A DNA stretch of 64,000 nucleotides from Candidatus Aminicenantota bacterium. Its GTDB lineage: Bacteria; Acidobacteriota; Aminicenantia; Aminicenantales; Aminicenantaceae. Of the stretch, positions 25,064 to 31,190 are shown one piece after another; position 1 is the first letter of the stretch; each line of letters begins with the position of its first letter. Under the pieces are notes generated by a model. That model saw only the letters and a list, made by a program, of their open reading frames with translations, had not been told where the DNA came from and did not search any database. Position numbers and translations under genes: made by a program. The stretch is from the NCBI GenBank assembly GCA_016927475.1, contig JAFGMO010000065.1:49360-113359 (forward strand), read 5' to 3'.

Positions 25064-25935
25064 ATGCCTCCCATCATGTTTTTCCAAAAGGGTTTTTTTG
25101 TGCGGCCATTTTTCCAGGATATATAAAATATCATGCTGAAAAGGACAGCTAAAAGGATGATGGTAATAAGGGAATCTTCTATGCCGAAATGTCCGCCGAT
25201 GAGAAGGGAGGACCCTTCCAGTCGGCTTTCAAACGGTCCCTCATAATCGGATAAACTGGATACATTTGAGAGAAAAAACACCTGGGCAAAATTCCAGCCC
25301 GCATGAAAAAAGATGGGCATCCAAAGTCGCTTAGTCAGGGTGTATAAGATTCCCAAAAGCGATCCCAAGAGTATCACACTCACAATACTCAGCACATGTA
25401 CATGCTGGTTGGTTATGTGAATGATTCCGAATATCAAGGAGGACAAGCCAAGAGCACTGACAGTTCCGAGATTTTCTTCAAGAATCCTGAAAAAAACACC
25501 CCGAAAGATGATTTCTTCTCCGAGGGCGAACAAAGAGATAGCCGTAAATGTCGGGATGAACGTGGAAAACGTGTTAATTTTTAGAACCCGGAAATGTCCG
25601 GCGATCAACAAAATAAGGAGAACGAATGAAATGGACAAAAAGCCGCCGAGGAATCCTGTCAAGCTTTCCCCGAAGATATGCTTGGTGGAGAGTTCCCTAA
25701 TCTTTCTTCGTTCATAAAACCGGAAGATAAAATAATATGATAGGAGAAGAGCCATAATGGATAAAAAGTACTTGATACTTGTGGCCGCGGTTTCTTCTAT
25801 TCCCAAAAAATCCAGTAACGGGTCAAAAACAACTTTTTTCCATAAAACGCCTATTGCCAGGCAGGCGCCGCCTCCCAATATCATACGGGTAAGAGGGAAA
25901 TAGAAGATTTTCGCAAAACAGGATTGTTCTTTCAT
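25060..25935 (-). CDS. CPBP-family intramembrane glutamic endopeptidase
   Basis: A 291-residue protein with about seven to eight transmembrane helices. The three family motifs are intact: E140-E141-xxx-R145 in ALGEEIIFRGVFFRIL, H173 in FGIIHITN, and H211-xxx-N215 in FFHAGWNFAQVF. Relatives include eukaryotic Rce1 CAAX proteases and bacteriocin self-immunity proteins. It is the first gene of a three-gene operon and overlaps the barrel gene by four bases. Within the same region a second CPBP gene is broken (19327-20309). Confidence 0.88.
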   Translation of the reverse strand: MKEQSCFAKIFYFPLTRMILGGGACLAIGVLWKKVVFDPLLDFLGIEETAATSIKYFLSIMALLLSYYFIFRFYERRKIRELSTKHIFGESLTGFLGGFLSISFVLLILLIAGHFRVLKINTFSTFIPTFTAISLFALGEEIIFRGVFFRILEENLGTVSALGLSSLIFGIIHITNQHVHVLSIVSVILLGSLLGILYTLTKRLWMPIFFHAGWNFAQVFFLSNVSSLSDYEGPFESRLEGSSLLIGGHFGIEDSLITIILLAVLFSMIFYISWKNGRTKKPFWKNMMGGI

Positions 25936-26310
25936 AGGGCCTCCTTTTAGCCAAGCTGCTTTTCAGCGCTTTAGATACGAATGAGCTATCTTAGAATATC
26001 CGGCCTTTATTCCGGTCTTCTTTCCTCAGGACCGTTAAAATAATACCAACCACGATATGTTTGAATGAGAAAGCAGTGCTATTTTAAAAAAATAGTGATT
26101 CTTTCCTATGACCAACAATTCTCCGAACTCTTGAACGGGATAGGGAAGGGATTAATGGGGTTCCTGATTTTTAAGTATTCCTTGAATCGCCGCCATAAAT
26201 CCTGATATGATCTTTTCAGATTAAAATTCCCGATTGTGGTTCAGAGAGGGGAAAAATGCTCTATAAGTATTTGGCAAAAAGACTCGTTTATCCTGACAGG
26301 AGGCAGGTAG
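25936..26310. other. Non-coding stretch, no clear feature
   Basis: Holds the upstream region of the CPBP operon (ribosome site just before the start) and AT-rich sequence. No convincing promoter, repeat or RNA gene was seen. The right end leads into a gene fragment. Confidence 0.3.
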
Positions 26311-26496
26311 TTAAAAATCCGTCTGATTGATGCCTGGACGGATCCATCAGATGTGCAGAGCTTTTACGACCAAACTGCGGCACCCAAAGAAATCTTATGG
26401 ATAAAAGGCGATTTAGAGCGGTTTGATGGTTATAATTATTTCGGCGAAAATCCGGAAAAGATGCTTGAATTTTTGAAAAAACATATGGATTTATAA
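26311..26496 (+). pseudogene. C-terminal remnant of an alpha/beta-hydrolase-like protein
   Basis: An open stretch after a TAG reads ...DAWTDPSDVQSFYDQTAAPKE, ILWIKGDLERFDGYNYFGENP and EKMLEFLKKHMDL-stop. The pattern of a late Asp, then a strand (ILWIKG) and an FDGYNYF loop before a last helix is that of the C-terminal end of dienelactone-hydrolase-like alpha/beta hydrolases. There is no start codon, signal or upstream domain. A truncated relic. Confidence 0.55.
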
Positions 26497-26509
26497 AACC
26501 ACTTTCTTG

Positions 26510-26538
26510 TTGAAAATCACACAAATCTTTGATATGTT
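26510..26538 (+). promoter_or_regulatory. Candidate promoter for the 132 aa / MBL gene pair
   Basis: TTGAAA (26510-26515), a 17-base spacer and TATGTT (26533-26538). It lies 70 bases upstream of the first gene of the pair, whose ribosome site is AAGGAGGG. Confidence 0.45.
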
Positions 26539-26607
26539 TTTTATCGTAAAGGGGGGAGAACAAGCACATTCTATCCCAAAATAAACTTTTTTTATTAAGG
26601 AGGGAAA

Positions 26608-27006
26608 ATGGATTCCGGGAAAAAACAAAAAGGTTTGGTCCGTCGAATCACGGTTGATGAAAAGCTGTCTGAAACGTTAATCCGGTTATTATCAAGCCCA
26701 TTGACGGCAGGAAAAAGTTTTTTTTCTAATAATGAAAAGAAATGGGGTGACGAGGTGGAAATGTGGGTTACCTCCGATACATATAAGAAAGAAATGGGAA
26801 TTCCACCAAAAGAAGACTTGCCAAAATGGAATGATCTAAAAGAAGGGCAGGTTTACCTATCCGGCCACTTTGAAATTGTCGGAAAACGGGAATCTCCGGA
26901 GAAGTTTAAAGTCAATACGAAAGTCAAAGATTTTTTGCAAATTGATGAATTTGTAAAAAAAGACATCAAGGAATTGTACTTTAAAGTTTTAAAGAAAGGG
27001 AAATAA
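26608..27006 (+). CDS. Unrecognised 132-residue protein paired with an MBL-fold protein
   Basis: No family recognised. It is Lys/Glu-rich and has no signal peptide or membrane segment. N-terminal helix RRITVDEKLSETLIRLLSSPL, a middle part with WGDEVEMWVTSDTYKKEMGIPPKEDLPKWNDLKEGQVYLSGHFEIVG, and a charged C-terminal helix (VKDFLQIDEFVKKDIKELYFKVLKKGK). The middle reads like a small beta fold with a helix on either side. Strong ribosome site AAGGAGGG and a candidate promoter. It ends one base before the ATG of the MBL gene, so the two are co-translated; this protein may be a partner, adaptor or regulator of that hydrolase. Confidence 0.78.
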   Translation: MDSGKKQKGLVRRITVDEKLSETLIRLLSSPLTAGKSFFSNNEKKWGDEVEMWVTSDTYKKEMGIPPKEDLPKWNDLKEGQVYLSGHFEIVGKRESPEKFKVNTKVKDFLQIDEFVKKDIKELYFKVLKKGK

Positions 27007-27007
27007 A

Positions 27008-28093
27008 ATGACGACTCCGATAAATAAAGAAGATTTGGTCATCCATATTCTTAATGTGGGCTTTGGAGATAATATTGTCATAGAATTCCCGGTTGATGAC
27101 TCAGATAAACGGTCGTATGCCATTGTTGATTGTTATGATGCTGACAAAACAAAAGATTATCTAAACAAATTATTCAGAATGTCTCCCCATCAGTCAAACC
27201 TGGCATTCATTTGTGCCACTCATCCTCACAGTGATCACATTTCAGGTATAGAATCCTTATTGCTTGACAGCACTTTTTGTCCCAAAGAATTCTGGGACAG
27301 TGGATTTCGCCATAAATCCCTGACTTACCGAAAGATTTTGGACGCCTTAATAGACAAAAATATTGATATGATCCGGGTCTCATCAGGTATGGAAAGGTAT
27401 TTCGGCAAAGTCAGAGTCACCGTCCTCAGTCCTTCGGTTGTCCTCCGTAATAAGTACGATACATACGGAATTGATATGAACAATGCCTCCGTAGTGCTGC
27501 GCCTCGAACACCATGACGATGAGGTGCTTTCCATGCGTTCCCAAGAATATGAAGCGGATAAAAGTTTGGAAGCTATCCGTACTGCCGGAAAATCTGTTGT
27601 TATTTTGGCTGGAGATGCGGAATTTGATAGCTGGGCGCAAATCTCGAATGAATATCCAAAATTAGACAGAACAAGCGAAAACGATCCATTGGTTAAAAAG
27701 ATGATAAATTATCTTGCATGTGAGGTTATAAAAGTAGCCCATCACGGGAGCATGCACAGTTCCCCTCTCGATATTTATGAAAAAATGCGGCCCAAATTGG
27801 CCGTCATTTCCGCTGAACAAAAAATCAGCTCAAAAAGTATTGAGGGACGAACACTGAAACGCGGCTTGTTTCCTCATCATTCAGCAACAATTGCCCTTGA
27901 GGAGTGTGACGCAAGAATTATAACAACTGACGGGAGTTATGAATCGGAAAAAGGGGAAGACGGGAATCCCCGGGATGCTTCCCTTTCTCATTCCGGCAGC
28001 ATCGTCATCGTGGTCCCCCCGGGAGGAAAACCCCGCTATATGAAATTATCTGACAAAAAGGATGAAGTGCCGGATCCTCCCAATGCCATCTGA
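27008..28093 (+). CDS. ComEC/Rec2-like metallo-beta-lactamase-fold hydrolase, soluble
   Basis: A 361-residue protein made of one MBL-fold domain with no membrane segments. It opens with IHILNVGFGDNIVIEF (as in ComEC C-terminal domains). Metal motif H72-x-H74-x-D76-H77 in ATHPHSDHISGIESLL, then VVILAGDAEFDSW (bridging Asp) and VIKVAHHGSMHSSPLDIYEKMRPKLAVISA (late His). A later TIALEECDARIITTDGSYE segment closes the fold. The ComEC-like MBL group includes nucleases and phosphodiesterases; the substrate is unknown. There is no signal peptide, so it is cytoplasmic. Second gene of the pair. A 73 bp piece of its coding sequence is duplicated downstream (28583-28655), showing that a second copy once existed here. 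Confidence 0.85.
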   Translation: MTTPINKEDLVIHILNVGFGDNIVIEFPVDDSDKRSYAIVDCYDADKTKDYLNKLFRMSPHQSNLAFICATHPHSDHISGIESLLLDSTFCPKEFWDSGFRHKSLTYRKILDALIDKNIDMIRVSSGMERYFGKVRVTVLSPSVVLRNKYDTYGIDMNNASVVLRLEHHDDEVLSMRSQEYEADKSLEAIRTAGKSVVILAGDAEFDSWAQISNEYPKLDRTSENDPLVKKMINYLACEVIKVAHHGSMHSSPLDIYEKMRPKLAVISAEQKISSKSIEGRTLKRGLFPHHSATIALEECDARIITTDGSYESEKGEDGNPRDASLSHSGSIVIVVPPGGKPRYMKLSDKKDEVPDPPNAI

Positions 28094-28261
28094 TCTTTTA
28101 AATCCGTCTATAAAGGTGGTTTGGGAAACGGCTTTTTTATGAATCGGTTTTTCTTGATAGAATGGTTTCAAGTTTAGAATGGCCTGTTAGACTTTTTAAT
28201 TCTTCGATATCCCTTCCGGTGGATTTCCATAAAGTTTCTGTGGTTCAGTTTCATGCCGGCC

Positions 28262-28577
28262 TTAAGGAAGCTGGCTGAGCCATTGAAAAGCGGGAGCAAT
28301 GAGGATTTTCTGACTTTTGTTTGAAATTAAATGATAGCCTTCGTAATCCCTTATGAGCTGGACAGCGGGAATCTGTAAATTATCTTGAAACTTCTTTAAA
28401 ACAGGTGATGGTTGGGAATTACTGATTTTTGCTTCTATGAGCAAAACTGGTTTTCCCTGATCGGCAATGAGAAAGTCAACCTCCTGTTTTTCCTTGTTTC
28501 TTATAAAATGCAAAGAAAATGTTCCAAAACCCAGATCATTCCATTGTGATACAGCCCGGTAAAGTTCAACAGCCACC
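28262..28577 (-). pseudogene. C-terminal fragment of an AAA ATPase-DUF4143 protein
   Basis: The frame reads VAVELYRAVSQWNDLGFGTF, then SLHFIRNKEKQEVDFLIADQGKPVLLIEAK and on to a stop at 28262. EVDFLI...PVLLIEAK is the PD-(D/E)xK-like motif of the DUF4143 domain that follows a P-loop ATPase in many mobile or defence-associated proteins. Everything before VAVEL (ATPase, start codon) is missing: the sequence breaks off beside the duplicated MBL segment at about 28580. A truncated relic. Confidence 0.6.
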
Positions 28578-28582
28578 ATACA

Positions 28583-28655
28583 ACGATGAGGTGATTCCCA
28601 TGCGTTCCCTAGAGTATGAAGCGGATAAGATTTTGGAAGCAATCCGTACCGCCGG
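28583..28655 (+). repeat. Duplicated 73 bp segment of the MBL gene
   Basis: It aligns without gaps to 27516-27588 with about 8 differences (~89% identity). It encodes DDEVLSMRSQEYEADKSLEA in the gene and NDEVIPMRSLEYEADKILEA here. It is the remnant of a second copy of the MBL gene, joined to unrelated sequence on both sides. Confidence 0.8.
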
Positions 28656-28671
28656 CAGCAATCTGACCAGA

Positions 28672-28701
28672 GGCGGGTACCGAATCGTATCGGTGCCCGC
28701 C
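28672..28701. other. Strong 12 bp hairpin
   Basis: Arms GGCGGGTACCGA and TCGGTGCCCGCC with a 6-base loop; eleven Watson-Crick pairs plus one G-T. It follows directly after the duplicated MBL fragment and has no T run on either strand. It may be a terminator, a transposon-end relic or a fixed inverted repeat. Confidence 0.5.
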
Positions 28702-28780
28702 TCCGGATTTAATATAGCCGCGGAGCTGCGGTCTTATCCCTAATCCCTCTTAGGAGTTCGGGTCTATGCGCTCTCTCTGC

Positions 28781-30505
28781 TTATTTCAATGTGAACTTTA
28801 CTGTCACGGGAAATATCATGCCTCTTTTTTTCCCATCAATTGTTTTTACTTCATATTCCCACTTTTTGACAGCATCGATGGCGGCTTTCTCGAGTTCGGG
28901 GATGGATTCCAGAATTTTTGCGGCAATAACCTCGCCGTATTGATTGGTGGTGACTTCCAGTTTAACCACGCCTTCGATTCCAGCTTTTTTTGCGTCTTCG
29001 GGATAAACCGGTTCCACTTCTTTGATCAGCTTTGGTGGCTTGATGTCTACGGAAGCTCGAATTGGGACGGGCTCGTCGAGCGAGAATCTGCATGTCACGG
29101 TGAAAGTAACGCCTTGCGGTTCCCCGTCGATCAACATGGGTTCGTAAACCCACTGCTTTACCGCATCGATGGAGGCCTGATCGAGTTCGGGGGTGGACCT
29201 TAACACCTTAACGTTTTCCACCTGACCGTGGATATCCGTCGTGGCTTCCAAAATGACCACTCCCTCGATTCCGGCTTTTCGGGCTTCTTTGGGATAAACG
29301 GGATCAACCGATTTTAGTAATTTTGGCGGTTTGATGTTCTTTTTTTTGGATGTGTCCTTTTTTTGATCTTTTTCTGATTGGGTCTGTTCCGCTAAATCTT
29401 TGAGTACGAAATCCGCTTTTGGGCTTGTTGTCTCAAGCTTGTCGATTGCGAATATCAGCCTGGATCCCGCGATTCCCAAAACAAGCAAAACCGCTGCCGC
29501 GACCATCACCATGACGGTCGACTTTTTGATGTTGGTGTCCATGATCCTCTCCTTGGATAAAATGTGTTTGACCCGTTCTTTAAGAGGGATGTGGGGAGAT
29601 ACCAGTCCGACGGAAAGGGACAGCCGCTTCCAGAGCATTGTCTTTTCCGCCAGATCGATCAAACACTCCGCGTACTCTTTCGAGTCGTTAAGGAGGAGGA
29701 CGTGCGTATCGGAAACCTCTTCTCTTGCCCTGGAATAGGATTCACTCAGGACAAAAGCCAGAGGATTCCACCAGAATAGCGACGTAATAAATCTTTGAAG
29801 AATACCCATGGCCAGGTCTCCATGGTAAATATGCGATAGCTCATGGATAAGTATTCCTTTTATTTGGTTGTCATGATATTTATTCATAAAATCTTCCGGG
29901 AACAGAATCACAGGTTTAAAAACTCCCGTGGCCATCGGGTAGGGCGCTTTAGGTGATGTGAACACCCCGAATTTTTTATTTTTGGGAAATATCTTTTCCA
30001 CTGAGTGAATTATGGCCTGGAACCTGGGATTGCGGACTTCAGCCATTCCTTTTTTTAAGCTGCGGACAGAGATCGCTCCCATGCCAAAACGTAAAAGCAT
30101 AAAGAGAAATCCGGTTCCCCAGATGATACCGAAAACATTGATGCTCTTGACAAAAAACGGGCCGGACCAGAACGGCCGTACTTTTTGTGCCTGGTCTGTG
30201 CTATTTCCATGAGAAGATATTTCAGCCGTTTTGTAGTCGATGCCGTCTGAAGGTGACATGGATAAATCGTATGTTATGGAAATTACGGTTTTCAGAGACA
30301 GAGAATTTAACTGAATAAGCGAACCGGATAGGAAGGGAAGAAGGAAAAGGGCTACCATTGTTATTAAAGCGATTCCGCTTCTCAGAGGAGCAGCTTTATG
30401 TCTCAACAGATGAATGATCAGTGCCCCAAAAGCAAGGATCACCAAAGAATGAATAGCCGTGTTCAGTACCCATTCGGCGGATATGATGTTTTCAAAAAAA
30501 TTCAT
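28781..30505 (-). CDS. BlaR1-like M56 metallopeptidase fused to two TonB C-terminal domains
   Basis: A 574-residue protein. N-terminal transmembrane helices (about 12-34, 45-65, 120-142) surround an M56 peptidase with H221-E222-xx-H225 in ILIHELSHIYHGD. A further helix is at about 332-350 (TVMVMVAAAVLLVLGIAG), and an Asp/Glu/Lys-rich linker leads to two tandem TonB-type domains at about 400-485 and 490-574. Each starts PPKL(L/I)K and carries YP.(E/D)A(R/K)KAGIEGVV, a (V/E)x(T)T strand, LeuDqA/EkaAiDAVK.W.YE and G...F.V...F. M56 sensors cleave BlaI-type repressors. The two TonB domains are unusual on the same chain and could bind cell-wall or outer-membrane partners. Forms an operon with the upstream BlaI-like gene (11-base gap). 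Confidence 0.9.
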   Translation of the reverse strand: MNFFENIISAEWVLNTAIHSLVILAFGALIIHLLRHKAAPLRSGIALITMVALFLLPFLSGSLIQLNSLSLKTVISITYDLSMSPSDGIDYKTAEISSHGNSTDQAQKVRPFWSGPFFVKSINVFGIIWGTGFLFMLLRFGMGAISVRSLKKGMAEVRNPRFQAIIHSVEKIFPKNKKFGVFTSPKAPYPMATGVFKPVILFPEDFMNKYHDNQIKGILIHELSHIYHGDLAMGILQRFITSLFWWNPLAFVLSESYSRAREEVSDTHVLLLNDSKEYAECLIDLAEKTMLWKRLSLSVGLVSPHIPLKERVKHILSKERIMDTNIKKSTVMVMVAAAVLLVLGIAGSRLIFAIDKLETTSPKADFVLKDLAEQTQSEKDQKKDTSKKKNIKPPKLLKSVDPVYPKEARKAGIEGVVILEATTDIHGQVENVKVLRSTPELDQASIDAVKQWVYEPMLIDGEPQGVTFTVTCRFSLDEPVPIRASVDIKPPKLIKEVEPVYPEDAKKAGIEGVVKLEVTTNQYGEVIAAKILESIPELEKAAIDAVKKWEYEVKTIDGKKRGMIFPVTVKFTLK

Positions 30506-30516
30506 ATTCTATTCCC

Positions 30517-30900
30517 TTATTTGTCTTTAAGCAGGGCACGAAGTTCCTTTATCTCTTCGGGAGTGACGTTTGTATCATCAATCAGGCATTTGATAAGTTC
30601 CGCTCTCGATCCGCCAAAAACACGATTTTTTATGTCATCCAAAATCTCTTTTCGAGTCTTTTGTTTCCCGGCGGCAGCTGAATAGAAATATATTCTTCCT
30701 TTTTTCGTATGTTCCAGCCAGCCGTAATCTTCCAACCGGTTCATCTGGACTTGAATGGTGCTTCGCCGGATAGGGGATTTTCTTTTAGCATTGATAACTT
30801 CCATGACATCATTGACGGTTACCTCTCCTTTTTCCCAAACGGCTTTCATGATTTCAAGGTTAGCAGGCGATAGTTTGCGTCTCTTTTTTTTGGATTCCAT
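30517..30900 (-). CDS. BlaI/MecI-family transcriptional repressor
   Basis: A 127-residue winged-helix protein: LSPANLEIMKAVWEKGEVTVNDVMEVINAKRK (helices 1-2), SPIRRSTIQVQMNRLEDYGWLEHTKKGRIYFYSAA (recognition helix and wing), then a C-terminal dimerisation part with LKDK at the end. In the family, sensor-driven proteolysis of the repressor derepresses target genes. Here it precedes the M56-TonB sensor in the same operon, and a large inverted repeat overlaps its own promoter, so autorepression is very likely. Confidence 0.92.
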   Translation of the reverse strand: MESKKKRRKLSPANLEIMKAVWEKGEVTVNDVMEVINAKRKSPIRRSTIQVQMNRLEDYGWLEHTKKGRIYFYSAAAGKQKTRKEILDDIKNRVFGGSRAELIKCLIDDTNVTPEEIKELRALLKDK

Positions 30901-30919
30901 ACTTCATCCTTCCTAAAAT

Positions 30920-30964
30920 GACAATTGTCGTTTTTAATATAAACGACAGTTGTCTATTTGTCAA
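30920..30964 (-). promoter_or_regulatory. Promoter and BlaI-type operator of the sensor operon
   Basis: Minus strand: TTGACA (30964-30959), a 17-base spacer and TATATT (30941-30936). Two copies of GACA(A/G)TTGTC lie at 30920-30929 and 30945-30954. Together they form a 14-base inverted repeat (arms GACAATTGTCGTTT and AAACGACAGTTGTC, one mismatch, 7-base gap). One site falls in the spacer between -35 and -10 and the other covers the start site, so repressor binding would block polymerase. Confidence 0.82.
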
Positions 30965-30993
30965 GATTTTTTGTGTCGTTCCTTGATTATTTT

Positions 30994-31017
30994 AGTTCTG
31001 ATGCTTTTGTCAGAACT
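30994..31017. terminator. Perfect 8 bp hairpin between the BlaI promoter and the permease end
   Basis: AGTTCTGA-8 bases-TCAGAACT with a T-rich loop. It lies 174 bases after the permease stop on the minus strand and upstream of the BlaI promoter, so it may separate the two transcripts. The rest of the gap 30965-31190 shows no gene. Confidence 0.35.
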
Positions 31018-31190
31018 CATCTGCCGTATTTGTGAGTCGAGGAGTGGGCCCGGGTGAATACCGCATCCTCAGGTCAGGGCCAGGCCGGTTCGATTGCCGG
31101 TGTGTAAGGACGGGCTGTTTTGAGATATCACGGGTGGAAATAAACAGATTGATCTATATATCGTCCGGATGGGTCAAAACAAAACGTGTT

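Noticed and set aside
28519..28743. 74-residue open frame with MBL-like segment
   Set aside because: It is an accidental fusion of a duplicated MBL fragment with unrelated sequence and a hairpin.
31060..31110. tRNA-like T-arm (CCGGTTCGATTGCCGG)
   Set aside because: The loop is eight bases and no acceptor, D or anticodon stem fits around it.
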